From contig DATKYV010000299.1 in the NCBI GenBank assembly GCA_035528275.1, positions 1-14,614 on the forward strand: a DNA stretch of 14,614 nt. The letters are read 5' to 3'. The DNA comes from DATKYV01 sp035528275. Its GTDB lineage: Bacteria; Acidobacteriota; Terriglobia; UBA7540. The notes beneath the pieces were generated by a model, which saw only the letters and a program-made list of their open reading frames with translations, did not search any database and was not told the origin of the DNA. Positions 1-7,754 of the stretch are shown here, in pieces. Position numbers and translations under genes: made by a program. Every line of letters begins with the position of its first letter. Position 1 is the stretch's first letter.

Positions 1-1
1 T

Positions 2-2647
2 GAAGGTCTGTCCTCCGTCGGCAACATACGCCCGACGCGGATTCCGTCGTCCTGGCAGACGCAGTTCCGTGACCTGCGCGATTACGCCGGAGTGGCCTGG
101 TACTGGCGCACCGTGAACGTGCACCCGCCGGCGCCCGACCAGGTGGCGCTGCTGCGCTTCGGCGCCGTCGATTATCTGGCGGAAGTTTACGTCAATGGCC
201 AAAAGGCCGGAAGGCACGAAGGCGGTTATCTGCCGTTCGAGATTGACGTCACTTCCCTCTTGAGAGCGGGCGATAACGAAATCGCGGTGCGTGTGGCGGA
301 CGCGGCGCCGAAGTCTGTTGACGCGGATGGGATCAAGTACGAGGAAATCCCTCACGGGAAGCAGAACTGGTACGTTCAGACGAGCGGCCTCTGGCAGGAT
401 GTAGCATTGGACTTCCGCCCTCGCTTCCGCCTAGGCACCGTTCACGTCAGCGCTGGTGCCGACGGCCGCTTCGCGATTGCCATTCCCATCATCAACACAC
501 CCTCAAAAGATGATTTGAACGGCGCGCGCGTCAGCGCCGAGATTCTCGGTCCAAAGGGCGAGACCGTCTGGAAAGAATCGAGTGAGGTCGGCCCGGGCCA
601 GGAGCGGATGGAGTTTTCGGGAAATGTCTCCAATCCCGCGCGTTGGGGATTGGAGAGTCCGGCGCTCTATACGCTTCGACTGTCGCTTTCCTCAGGCGAC
701 ATGCAAGAGCTTCGCTTCGGATTCCGGACGTTCGAGACCCGCGACGGCAAATTCTTCCTGAACGGCCAAGCCGTTTATCTGCGCGGCGCGCTCGATCAGG
801 ATTTCTATCCGGAGACGGCTTACACGCCGCCTTCGCTGGATTACCTGCGGGACGAGATGCGAAAGGCCAAGGGACTCGGCCTGAACATGTTGCGTTGCCA
901 CATCAAAGTGCCGGACCCGCGGTACCTTCAGGCTGCCGACGAAACCGGCATTCTGGTGTGGTACGAAATTCCCAACTGGGACAAGCTCACTGAGGACGCC
1001 AGGCGCCGCGCCGGGGATACGCTGCGCGGCATGGTGGAGCGCGACTGGAATCATCCATCCATTGTCATCGTCAGCGTCATCAATGAGAGCTGGGGCGCCG
1101 ACCTCCGCGAAGCTACGGAGCGCGCGTGGCTGAAGCAGGCCTACGGGCAGGCCAAGAAAATGGTCCCCAACTGGCTGGTCGTTGATAACAGCGCCTGCTG
1201 CCAGAACTTTCACATGGAGACGGACATCGCCGATTTCCACCAGTACAACGCCATTCCCGACTATGCGGCCGACTTCGACCGATTCGTCGAGGATATGGCG
1301 CGCCGGCCCAAGTGGCTCTTCAGTCCTTACGGCGATGCGGCGCCACGCGGCGACGAGCCCATCGTGCTTTCGGAATTCGGTAACTGGGGGCTGCCGCTGC
1401 TGCCGGAGCCGCGCCCCTGGTGGTTCTCACGGGATTTCCATGGAATCGACATCACCTTGCCCGAAGGCGTCGAGAAGCGGTTCTCGGACTACGGGTTCGA
1501 CAAGCTTTTTGCCGATCCCAACGCCCTCGCCGTCGCCACCCAGTGGCACCAGTATCGTGCCCTCAAACACGAAATCAACACGCTCCGCTCACTCCCCGGA
1601 ATGGAAGGCTACGTCATCACCGAATTCACGGACCTGAACTGGGAAGCGAACGGCCTCCTCGACATGTGGCGCCGGCCCAAGGCCTATGGCGAGAAAATCT
1701 CCAAGCTTCAGCAGGACGATCTGCTGGTGGCGCGCTCGGAGAAAAGGAATTTGACTTCAGGTGAAAAAGCAGAAGCGGAAGTCTATTTTTCCCACTATTC
1801 GCAGAGCGATTTCCCCGGGGCGAGTGTTGTCTGGCGCATCGAAAACACCGCCTTGAACGGGGCGTTGCCCCCGACGGAGGTGCCGGCCGGCTCCACCGCC
1901 CGCGTCGGAACGATCGAGTTCACAGCGCCGGAAGTTGAGGCTCCGACCCAAAGCATCTTGCGAGTCTATCTGACGTGGGAGGGGAAAACCATTAGCGAGA
2001 ATTCCGTGGACCTGTTCTTCTATCCTCCCATTCACCTGACCCTGCCGCCCGCCGTGGCGTTCCACGACCCGCCCGGCCGCCTGCGGCGCCTGGTGAACGA
2101 AATGCGGGCGCGCAACTACCTGGCGCCCTCGGGGACGGAAACCCTCCCGGTGATGGTGGCTTCGGTATTCGATGACGAGGTGAAGAAAACGCTCCAGGGA
2201 GGAGGATTGGTGATCCTTCTGCCCAGCGACCGCCAGACGCTGGCGCCGGGTCTGGAAATCGCGCCGCGCAGTGGTTCGAGATTGGACGGGAATTGGATTT
2301 CCGGTTTCCTCTGGATTCGCAAGGGGCAGCCGCCGTTCGACAAGATCGGGTTTGAAACCCTGCCGGGTTTTGAGGTCCAGACGGTCGCGCCCAGCACGGT
2401 TGTTCAGGGAGTGCCAGCCGGAAACTTCCGCGACGTGCTGGCAGGAATGTTCTACGGATGGATTCACTCCAACGTCGGCGTTGTTGTGCAGGCGAAGTAT
2501 GGGAGCGGAAAGCTCTTCATCTGCACATTCTCGCTCGCCACAACTTACGGAAGCGATCCCTACGCCACGTATCTGCTCGATGCGCTGGTCAACTACGCGG
2601 TCTCCGGCCCGACGCCGCAGTTCGAGATCCCCGCATCGGGTGATTGA
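2..2647 (+). CDS. Glycoside hydrolase family 2 protein (beta-galactosidase/beta-glucuronidase-like), 5'-truncated by the window
   Basis: The frame is open from base 2 to the TGA at 2645-2647, giving 881 residues, so the true start lies upstream; the GTG at 92 falls inside a conserved domain and is not the start. Numbering from base 2, residues 1-145 look like the GH2 jelly-roll sugar-binding domain (SSWQTQFRDLRDYAGVAWYW), about 145-245 like the Ig-like linker domain, and about 250-570 like the TIM barrel. The acid/base Glu is in VSVINESWG (codon 1085-1087) and the nucleophile Glu in IVLSEFGNWG (codon 1373-1375), so both catalytic residues are present. The last 270 residues form further beta-rich domains, including a segment (GGGLVILLPS to SGKLFICTF) that recalls the amidotransferase-like fold appended to some galactosidases. 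Family activity is retaining exo-hydrolysis of beta-linked sugars. The exact substrate cannot be read from the sequence, and the secretion signal, if any, is outside the window. Confidence 0.93.
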   Translation, partial: EGLSSVGNIRPTRIPSSWQTQFRDLRDYAGVAWYWRTVNVHPPAPDQVALLRFGAVDYLAEVYVNGQKAGRHEGGYLPFEIDVTSLLRAGDNEIAVRVADAAPKSVDADGIKYEEIPHGKQNWYVQTSGLWQDVALDFRPRFRLGTVHVSAGADGRFAIAIPIINTPSKDDLNGARVSAEILGPKGETVWKESSEVGPGQERMEFSGNVSNPARWGLESPALYTLRLSLSSGDMQELRFGFRTFETRDGKFFLNGQAVYLRGALDQDFYPETAYTPPSLDYLRDEMRKAKGLGLNMLRCHIKVPDPRYLQAADETGILVWYEIPNWDKLTEDARRRAGDTLRGMVERDWNHPSIVIVSVINESWGADLREATERAWLKQAYGQAKKMVPNWLVVDNSACCQNFHMETDIADFHQYNAIPDYAADFDRFVEDMARRPKWLFSPYGDAAPRGDEPIVLSEFGNWGLPLLPEPRPWWFSRDFHGIDITLPEGVEKRFSDYGFDKLFADPNALAVATQWHQYRALKHEINTLRSLPGMEGYVITEFTDLNWEANGLLDMWRRPKAYGEKISKLQQDDLLVARSEKRNLTSGEKAEAEVYFSHYSQSDFPGASVVWRIENTALNGALPPTEVPAGSTARVGTIEFTAPEVEAPTQSILRVYLTWEGKTISENSVDLFFYPPIHLTLPPAVAFHDPPGRLRRLVNEMRARNYLAPSGTETLPVMVASVFDDEVKKTLQGGGLVILLPSDRQTLAPGLEIAPRSGSRLDGNWISGFLWIRKGQPPFDKIGFETLPGFEVQTVAPSTVVQGVPAGNFRDVLAGMFYGWIHSNVGVVVQAKYGSGKLFICTFSLATTYGSDPYATYLLDALVNYAVSGPTPQFEIPASGD

Positions 2648-2768
2648 ACGGGGAAATCCCGCGCGCCAACCTTGCCGGGTCTTCGCGCACTTTACTCCCT
2701 AAACTTCCGGAAACTATTCAGTTGTTCTCTTGCTTGGGAAACCGATGGCGGGTGGGTGCGGCGTCCGC

Positions 2769-4109
2769 CTACTTCGCGCTCGCCGGAGCTTTGTGCGGCG
2801 CGGGCTTACCGAACATCTCCTTGAGCACGTCCTCGCACGCCTCCAGCGTCCGGTCGACGTGCGCGTCCGTATGGCTGAAGCTCACGTGATTGCGCTTGAG
2901 ATTGAGCGGTATCTTGTAAATCCCCCGGTCAATCAGCCGCCGCCGGTATTCGACGAATCGTTCGGCGTCGTTCGCCAGAAGATCGGAATAGTTCTGCGGA
3001 AGACTGTCCAGAAAGTAGGTGAGGAAGATCGATCCGAAACCCGCCACCGTGGCGCGAATCCCCAGCCGCTGATGAATCTCGCGAAGCCCTTTGCGCAGCC
3101 GCTCGCCCAGCCGGAAAATGTGGTCGTGGACCGGCTCGCGTTCGAGGATTTCGATGGTGGCCAGCGCCGCGGCGCATCCCACGGCGTTGCCGTTGTACGT
3201 CCCGGCGAAAAAGGTGTCGCCGCCCGGGCGGGTGGTGAAACGGTCCATGATCTCCGCCTTGCCGCAGACCGCCGCCATGGGAAATCCGTTGGCCATGGCC
3301 TTGCCCAGGGTCGTCAGATCCGGCGTCACTCCGCAGACGGCCTGATAGCCGCCCAGGTGGTGGCGAAAGCCCGTGATAACTTCGTCGAAGATCAACACCG
3401 CCCCGTGGCGGGAGGAGATCTCGCGCAGGCCTTCCAGGAAGCCCGGCCTGGGCAGCACACAGCCGATGTTGTGGGGAATCGGCTCGAGGATAATCGCCGC
3501 CACCTCCTGGCGATGCTCGGACAGCGTGCGTTCCACGTCATCCAGGTCATTAAACTCGCAGACCAGGGTGTTCTCCAGGGCCTCCGGAAGCATGCCCGCC
3601 GAGCCGGCGTCGAGCTTGCCGACTTTGTCTGCAGGGCTGATGACATTCCTCAGCACGTAATCATGCATCCCGTGGTAGCAACCCTGGAACTTGATGATCT
3701 TCTTCCTTCCCGTGCAGGCGCGCGAGACCCGAATGGCGTGGAACGTGGCTTCCGAGCCGGTGTTGCAGAGCAAGACTTTTTCGGCGGAAGGAATATGCTG
3801 GCGAATCTTCCAGGCGACTTCGATTTCGAGCTCCGTCGTTCCCACGCCCGGCAGCAGGCAATTTCCCATCGCTTCCGCCACCCGCCGGTTGACCTCCGGA
3901 TGGTTGTGTCCAAGCAGGGGAGGACCGAAGGCCGCCTGATAGTCGATGTATTCGTTGCCGTCCGCGTCCACCAGCAGCGCCCCGGCGGTTTTCTTGAACA
4001 CCAGATGCGGCAGAACGTTGCGAATCGAACTGTTCACGCCGCCGGGCAGGACCTCGCAGGCCCGCGCGTAAAGCCGTTCGCTTTCCGCAAATGACCGCTT
4101 GGCTCCCAT
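2769..4109 (-). CDS. Class III PLP-dependent aminotransferase, glutamate-1-semialdehyde 2,1-aminomutase-like
   Basis: This is a fold-type I PLP enzyme of 446 residues. I chose the ATG at 4107-4109 because AGGAGAG (4116-4122) sits 6 nt upstream; the reading frame extends 29 codons further, but that stretch has no family similarity. Visible motifs are LPGGVNSSIRN near residue 21, NTGSEA (residues 116-121, phosphate-binding region), IIKFQGCYHG (residues 138-147), the cofactor Asp in IFDEVITGFR (D242) and the Schiff-base lysine in TLGKAMANG (K270). These match glutamate-1-semialdehyde aminomutase (HemL) in order and spacing; HemL is usually about 430 residues. No other tetrapyrrole gene is nearby, and the family includes aminotransferases with other amino/keto substrates, so I do not assign hemL. 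It lies 142 nt downstream of the flavoprotein gene on the same strand and is convergent with the glycosidase. Confidence 0.9.
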   Translation of the reverse strand: MGAKRSFAESERLYARACEVLPGGVNSSIRNVLPHLVFKKTAGALLVDADGNEYIDYQAAFGPPLLGHNHPEVNRRVAEAMGNCLLPGVGTTELEIEVAWKIRQHIPSAEKVLLCNTGSEATFHAIRVSRACTGRKKIIKFQGCYHGMHDYVLRNVISPADKVGKLDAGSAGMLPEALENTLVCEFNDLDDVERTLSEHRQEVAAIILEPIPHNIGCVLPRPGFLEGLREISSRHGAVLIFDEVITGFRHHLGGYQAVCGVTPDLTTLGKAMANGFPMAAVCGKAEIMDRFTTRPGGDTFFAGTYNGNAVGCAAALATIEILEREPVHDHIFRLGERLRKGLREIHQRLGIRATVAGFGSIFLTYFLDSLPQNYSDLLANDAERFVEYRRRLIDRGIYKIPLNLKRNHVSFSHTDAHVDRTLEACEDVLKEMFGKPAPHKAPASAK

Positions 4110-4115
4110 CTTAAT

Positions 4116-4122
4116 CTCTCCT
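4116..4122 (-). promoter_or_regulatory. Ribosome binding site fixing the aminotransferase start
   Basis: AGGAGAG on the minus strand is followed by a 6-nt spacer and then ATG (4109-4107). It supports the shorter start over the upstream in-frame ATG at 4196. Confidence 0.8.
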
Positions 4123-4251
4123 ACCCGCGGCCACGCCGCGCAACCCGCCGGGCAAAGCCGAGAGGGCGCCGCGTGCCGCCGGTCGATGCCGCCCACATCG
4201 CTTCAGTCGCGGGGTGGCCGGAATGTCCGCAAGGTGTCGGAGCAGATGAGT

Positions 4252-5022
4252 TTACTTCTCATCGTTCTTCGGCACCCAGTAGAGTTCCTGGCGGATTTGT
4301 TCCTTGCCGAAACCTCGTCGTTCGAGAATGCCTTGGACGTTGACAATCATCTGCGGGTGCCCGCAGAGGTAAACGGTGGTATTGGAAGTTCCGAGCTTCA
4401 GGTTATCCAGGAATTTGCGCAGCACATCTTCAGCGCGGCCCACCTCACCTTCCCAGGAAGGGTCCTCCCAGGGCCGGCTGATGGTCGGAATGTAGGTCAG
4501 CCATTTGGATTCCTTGGAAAGCGCCTCCATTTCCTCTCGATACGCGAATTCGTGCGAACGGCTGGCCGAGTGCAAGATGACCACTCGAAAACCCGGCGGT
4601 CGATTCGAGGATTTTTCGCGGGCCAGCGTCCGGACCATGCTGACGTAGGGCGCGATGCCGGTCACCGTACCGACCATGAAATGTTGGGCGTGTCCGGTCT
4701 TGCCATCAAACGCGAAGAGGCCCTTCGCCTGGCGCCGCATTACCACCGTTTCTCCCACTTCGGTTTCTTTCAGCCGGGGCGTGAGTCCTCCTTGCGGTAC
4801 CAGCTCAAAGAAGAACTCGATTTCGTCTTCCAGCGGGCTGGAGACGATCGAGTAGGGCCTCTCGACGATCTTGCGACCCTCCCACATTCCCAGGGTGGCG
4901 TATTGCCCCGGCCGGAAAATCAGCGGCTCTTCCGGGCGAATGCGGATTGACCACAAGTCCTCGGCGTAGTCCTTGCGCTCGACAACCTGCGCCTTCTGGT
5001 AAACCTGTTGTGCAACGACCAT
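4252..5022 (-). CDS. Ferredoxin/flavodoxin-NADP+ reductase-type flavoprotein
   Basis: The 256-residue protein has the two-domain FNR architecture. The FAD domain spans about residues 8-105, with the isoalloxazine/ribityl motif RPYS at 55-58. The NAD(P) domain spans about 110-245, with GTVTGIAP at 118-125 (dinucleotide/nicotinamide loop) and YLCGHPQM at 218-225. The C-terminal ELYW recalls the terminal aromatic residue of bacterial Fpr-type reductases (E. coli Fpr ends in a similar YW), but here six more residues follow. The family transfers electrons between NADPH and ferredoxin or flavodoxin in the cytoplasm. No ferredoxin gene is in the window, so the partner is unknown. The start at 5022 has only a weak upstream GGGAG at about 13 nt, so initiation is less certain than for the neighbours. 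It may be cotranscribed with the aminotransferase. Confidence 0.88.
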   Translation of the reverse strand: MVVAQQVYQKAQVVERKDYAEDLWSIRIRPEEPLIFRPGQYATLGMWEGRKIVERPYSIVSSPLEDEIEFFFELVPQGGLTPRLKETEVGETVVMRRQAKGLFAFDGKTGHAQHFMVGTVTGIAPYVSMVRTLAREKSSNRPPGFRVVILHSASRSHEFAYREEMEALSKESKWLTYIPTISRPWEDPSWEGEVGRAEDVLRKFLDNLKLGTSNTTVYLCGHPQMIVNVQGILERRGFGKEQIRQELYWVPKNDEK

Positions 5023-5323
5023 ACGTCTGGAACTTGCTCCCTTCCACCTGGATGCCGACGACGGGGTGGGGATGCGCCGACATCCTGAAGATGCGACCGG
5101 AGCGGCGCCTTTTCCAAAGACCCGATTCCCTTTTCAGAATACCAGACCGAGCCTTCGATGGGCTACGAGAGAAGGAGGCAGGCTTGTAGGCGCAGGGAGC
5201 GCCCGGCCTTCGAAACCGATCCGCCAGGAGCTGCCCGCATTGAGTTCTCGCCGGCAGCAACCCGCAAAGGGTGAAGTTCCGGAGAGCCCGCTGGGACAAT
5301 CGCCCGTGTTACAGGCCCACTGC
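5023..5323. other. Intergenic, no gene recognised
   Basis: This 301-bp gap lies between two minus-strand genes. The frames through it are short and show no recognisable protein. A possible extended -10 (TGG followed by TATTCT, 5141-5136, minus) lies about 115 nt before the flavoprotein start but has no convincing -35. I see no RNA gene. Confidence 0.5.
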
Positions 5324-5800
5324 CTAGGGCAGCCTGCCGCGCTCCGCAAGCCCCCAAACATACCAGGCGGCGAGAACAGCGGCATCCACCAGTGAGATCG
5401 CCAGACAGATGCCGAACGTTTTACCGAAGAAGGATTCGGTCACTTCTTTCCGCCAGGCGCGAACACACAGGACAACGAGCAGGATCTCCGTGAGAATTGC
5501 CAAGCCGTGAAGCGGCGTCTCCAGCACCGGCAGGGGCTGCATGGTCACTGAGGCCCAGAGCACGGCAAACTCATCGAAGAAGCCTCCCAGCAGGATGTTC
5601 AGCAGAATCAAGACAATCGGAGCCACAACTCCCAGCATGTAGCTGTACTTGTTCTCGCCGAAGTAAACCATCACCACGATGGCCACAAAAACCAGGGAGC
5701 GGATCAGCTCGAAAGGATAGTACTCGGGGATCGCAAATGCACCGGCGACAATCAGAACCACGGTGAGGAACGATGTCACGAAGATTCCCCGGTCAGACAT
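5324..5800 (-). CDS. Small polytopic membrane protein of unknown function
   Basis: The 158-residue protein is strongly hydrophobic. Likely membrane helices are at about residues 7-24, 33-47, 54-73, 97-114 and 128-150, which makes five. Short charged loops (FGENK near 48-51, RAWRKEVTES near 114-123) separate them. The start ATG at 5800 is preceded by AAGGAG with an 8-nt spacer, so translation is well supported. I recognise no family motif and no conserved polar residues within helices that would suggest a transporter mechanism. It is on the same strand as the reductase downstream but separated by 301 bp, so a shared function is not implied. A possible long structured leader precedes it (see the hairpins at 5829-5853 and 5906-5931). 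Confidence 0.8.
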   Translation of the reverse strand: MSDRGIFVTSFLTVVLIVAGAFAIPEYYPFELIRSLVFVAIVVMVYFGENKYSYMLGVVAPIVLILLNILLGGFFDEFAVLWASVTMQPLPVLETPLHGLAILTEILLVVLCVRAWRKEVTESFFGKTFGICLAISLVDAAVLAAWYVWGLAERGRLP

Positions 5801-5828
5801 AGTTTAACTCCTTGAGGGGGCTCGCCGC

Positions 5829-5853
5829 GGCGCCTGCGGCGAACACAGGCGCC
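5829..5853 (-). promoter_or_regulatory. Perfect 8-bp hairpin in the leader of the membrane protein gene
   Basis: The arms GGCGCCTG (5829-5836) and CAGGCGCC (5846-5853) are perfectly complementary across a 9-nt loop. The hairpin begins 28 nt upstream of the ATG, just before the ribosome binding site. It could act on translation or attenuation; function is inferred from position only. Confidence 0.5.
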
Positions 5854-5905
5854 GGAACGGGATGGCCCAAAGTCGGATTCGGATTTCGCACGCGACGTTC
5901 ACCCA

Positions 5906-5931
5906 CTGATGTCATAAGCCGGCGACATCAG
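5906..5931 (-). promoter_or_regulatory. Perfect 8-bp inverted repeat in the same leader
   Basis: CTGATGTC (5906-5913) and GACATCAG (5924-5931) pair perfectly around a 10-nt loop that itself contains GCCGGC. It lies between the candidate promoter at 5964-5971 and the hairpin at 5829-5853, so it could be an RNA hairpin in the transcript or a DNA operator. Confidence 0.45.
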
Positions 5932-5963
5932 CCCGGCAAAACGGACTAGCCGAAAGTGGCGCA

Positions 5964-5971
5964 AGTATAGC
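5964..5971 (-). promoter_or_regulatory. Candidate extended -10 promoter for the membrane protein gene
   Basis: The minus strand reads GTGTGCTATACT: TATACT (5969-5964) matches TATAAT at 5 of 6 positions and is preceded by the TGn extension. No good -35 is visible. Initiation here would give a leader of about 157 nt holding both hairpins. Confidence 0.35.
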
Positions 5972-6054
5972 ACACGGCCGGGGATTAAAGCGCTGCCTCG
6001 AACTTTGTCGAGGATAAGCTCCGGAAGCGTCGGTGGTGGGCCAGTTTGGCTTTT

Positions 6055-6124
6055 TGTAGCGGCGGTCTCTGACCGCCGAATCTTAGTTCTCAAGGACTTC
6101 CGGCGCTCAGAGAGCACCGCTACA
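6055..6124. repeat. REPIN-like inverted doublet of two REP-type hairpins
   Basis: Two 24-nt arms (6055-6078 and 6101-6124) are inverted copies matching at 21 of 24 positions, separated by a 22-nt spacer. Each arm itself folds: the left holds GGCGGTC, loop TCT, GACCGCC (6061-6077), and the right holds the equivalent with one G:T pair. Two of the three differences between arms fall at positions that pair with each other, so the hairpin is kept. The architecture matches REP doublets moved by RAYT transposases in other bacteria. Only one copy is in this window, so dispersal across the genome is not shown here. Confidence 0.7.
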
Positions 6125-6195
6125 GCAATTTGACCCACTACCGAAGCGTCGTTCGCCTTCTCGGAATGCCCTCAACTGGGGTAAACTGGTGGCGC

Positions 6196-6272
6196 GCGCC
6201 TGTAGCTCAGATGGATAGAGCGGCAGACTTCGAATCTGTAGGTCGGGGGTTCGAGCCCCTCCAGGCGCGCCA
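6196..6272 (+). tRNA. tRNA-Arg, anticodon TCG
   Basis: The cloverleaf is complete in 77 nt. The acceptor GCGCCTG (6196-6202) pairs perfectly with CAGGCGC (6262-6268), followed by discriminator G and an encoded CCA (6270-6272). The D stem is GCTC/GAGC. The anticodon stem GCAGA/TCTGT closes the loop CTTCGAA, placing the anticodon TCG at 6230-6232, which reads CGA and by wobble other CGN arginine codons. The T stem GGGGG/CCCTC carries TTCGAGC in the loop. A -10-like TAAACT lies at 6182-6187, but no clear -35 is visible. Confidence 0.97.
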
Positions 6273-6526
6273 GACTTCTTTAAAGACACTGGGCAGCCAG
6301 GTCAGAAAACGCACTTGTCGCGCTATGCCCTGATTCCGTCCGGAAACAGGATCGCAGAAGTTCTCCTGAGGATTGGAAAGCAATCCGAAGGCCCGTTGGT
6401 GGCCATGGTCCTGCAAAGCGGCACCCTCAAGCAGCGGCGCTCGCAGAGGACCGGTAAAGAAAAGGAAGGGCCACGGCGGCATTCCGTTTCGCCGGCCAAA
6501 CCGGCCGACATACCGCGCGTGGCAAC

Positions 6527-6694
6527 CTATTCCGGCCCCGGAACCGGTGACTGATCTTCGGACGTCGGCACTTCGAGGTTTCGAGTTTTTTCAAGCTGCC
6601 GGGCTGCGCGCTTCTCCGCTTTCAATCTCTGCTTTTCCAGGCGCTTTACCTCTTTTTGTCGTTTCTGGAACGTACCCTTCTGTCGACCTGCCAT
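6527..6694 (-). CDS. Small highly charged basic protein (55 aa), unknown function
   Basis: The ATG at 6694 is preceded by AAAGGAG with a 5-nt spacer, which favours it over the in-frame ATG five codons upstream. The protein is lysine/arginine-rich over residues 4-38 (GTFQKRQKEVKRLEKQRLKA), with a pattern that predicts one long amphipathic or coiled helix, then a short acidic/proline tail. Similar short KRQKE-type proteins occur as uncharacterised conserved genes in Acidobacteriota and Deltaproteobacteria; that comparison is from memory. It lies 66 nt downstream of the RRM gene on the same strand, so cotranscription and an RNA-associated role are plausible but unproven. Confidence 0.65.
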   Translation of the reverse strand: MAGRQKGTFQKRQKEVKRLEKQRLKAEKRAARQLEKTRNLEVPTSEDQSPVPGPE

Positions 6695-6760
6695 ACAGGC
6701 TCCTTTCACGCCCCGGTAAGTGTGGAATCGCGGGCTGAGGCTTCGCGCAGGGGGCGCGAC

Positions 6761-7093
6761 TTACCAGCGGGGTTCACGCGGTGAACGAGGTCCGCGGTAG
6801 CCGTCCCGGCCGCCGCGACGCTTCCCGCCGTCGCCACCGCTGCGCTCCGGTCTGGGGCGGGCTTCGTTGATGGTGAGCGCGCGCCCTTCGAATTCCTTGC
6901 CATTGAGAGCGCCAATCGCCTTCGCAGCATCGTCGTCCTGAGCCATCTCGACAAAGGCGAACCCGCGCGATTTGCCAGTGTCGCGATCCGTCATGATCCG
7001 CACTTGCTGCACTTCCCCGAACGGGCCAAAGAGATCGCGGAGCGCGTCTTCGGTCGCGCTAAACGGCAGGTTACCTACAAAAATGTTCTTCAT
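6761..7093 (-). CDS. RRM-domain RNA-binding protein (bacterial Rbp/glycine-rich type)
   Basis: The 110-residue protein is a single RNA recognition motif (residues 1-80) plus a basic Gly/Arg/Pro-rich tail. RNP2 is IFVGNL at residues 4-9 and RNP1 is KSRGFAFVEM at about 42-51; their aromatic residues are the ones that stack on RNA bases in this family. The rest of the fold (EDALRDLFGPFGEVQQVRI and the closing GRALTINEA) is also present. The tail (RPRPERSGGDGGKRRGG) is an RGG-like disordered region. The start ATG at 7093 has GAGGAG about 4-5 nt upstream. Bacterial RRM proteins of this size bind single-stranded RNA and, in cyanobacteria, are often cold-induced; no cold-shock element can be identified here. 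Confidence 0.93.
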   Translation of the reverse strand: MKNIFVGNLPFSATEDALRDLFGPFGEVQQVRIMTDRDTGKSRGFAFVEMAQDDDAAKAIGALNGKEFEGRALTINEARPRPERSGGDGGKRRGGRDGYRGPRSPREPRW

Positions 7094-7104
7094 TCATTCT
7101 CCTC

Positions 7105-7409
7105 AGGGGTTGAGAATACGTTGAGTTTTGCAGTTGATGTGATCGGGAGAGCTCTGCTCCCCCGCAATGCAGTGCCGGTGTAGTCAATCAGTGGCGTGAA
7201 GGAGAAAAGACCCACAGCCTCGAATGAAGAGACGCCGGAACCGAACGCCCAATGGCGTAAGTTCATATTATCTCACATCTCGGCCGATTATGTGGGGGAA
7301 GTCCACCCAGCCGCCCCGCTCGGAAGAACTACCCCTGCCCGTCACCGGGATTGCCGGAAAGCCAGGATGTGCTGTTGCGAAACCACGGCGGCCCTAAGTC
7401 CCCACGACA
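7105..7409. other. Intergenic, no gene recognised
   Basis: This region of about 305 bp lies between the XRE gene and the RRM gene, both on the minus strand. The overlapping frames (for example plus strand 7196-7486) have no recognisable protein or good ribosome binding site. A short GGGAG/CTCCC hairpin surrounding GAGCTC (around 7145-7161) is the only structure noticed. Confidence 0.5.
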
Positions 7410-7748
7410 TCAGCGTTTGGCGAGCTTGGCGGCCAGCGTCAACAGCAGGGTTCGGTTTGAGCTTGACATCCCCTCGAAGCACTTGATCAGAGTCTTCACC
7501 GGCTTCGAGGTTCCACCCTGTTCTGGCACCCGGGGGGCTGAGGGACGACCTTCGCCGTAAAACAGCAACTGATACGGTTCCACTTCCAGGGCCTTGGCGA
7601 ACTTCTCCAGCGTGGAAAGCGAAGGCGCGGTATAACCTCCCTCCACCCGTGAGATATAGGACCGCAAGAGACCGGAACGCCTCTCGATGTCGCCCTGCGA
7701 CAGACCCTTGGCTTCGCGGAGATCTCGTAACCGCTTGCCGATATTCAT
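7410..7748 (-). CDS. XRE-family helix-turn-helix transcriptional regulator
   Basis: This 112-residue regulator carries a lambda-repressor-like HTH at about residues 5-60 (IGKRLRDLREAKGLSQGDIE, then SGLLRSYISRVEGGYTAPSL as turn and recognition helix). The C-terminal half (about 65-112) is polar and of no recognised domain, so there is no visible ligand or peptidase domain. No ribosome binding site precedes the ATG at 7748. Instead a good sigma-70 promoter places the predicted transcript start on the A of the ATG, suggesting a leaderless mRNA. A palindrome over the -35 suggests autoregulation. The gene is downstream of the SIS gene with its own promoter. XRE proteins of this size often control stress or mobile-element genes; the target is unknown. 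Confidence 0.9.
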   Translation of the reverse strand: MNIGKRLRDLREAKGLSQGDIERRSGLLRSYISRVEGGYTAPSLSTLEKFAKALEVEPYQLLFYGEGRPSAPRVPEQGGTSKPVKTLIKCFEGMSSSNRTLLLTLAAKLAKR

Positions 7749-7754
7749 AAGGGC

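Noticed and set aside
2730..4094. Plus-strand 454-codon frame
   Set aside because: It is the complement of the aminotransferase gene; long only because of GC-rich codon bias, with no motifs.
6277..6286. Perfect palindrome TCTTTAAAGA right after the tRNA, as a terminator or attachment site
   Set aside because: It is AT-rich with no loop, cannot form a stable hairpin, and no integrase or duplicated tRNA end is present.
6315..6554. Plus-strand 79-codon frame after the tRNA
   Set aside because: It needs a TTG start with no clear ribosome binding site, has no recognisable domain, and overlaps the better supported 55-aa gene on the other strand.
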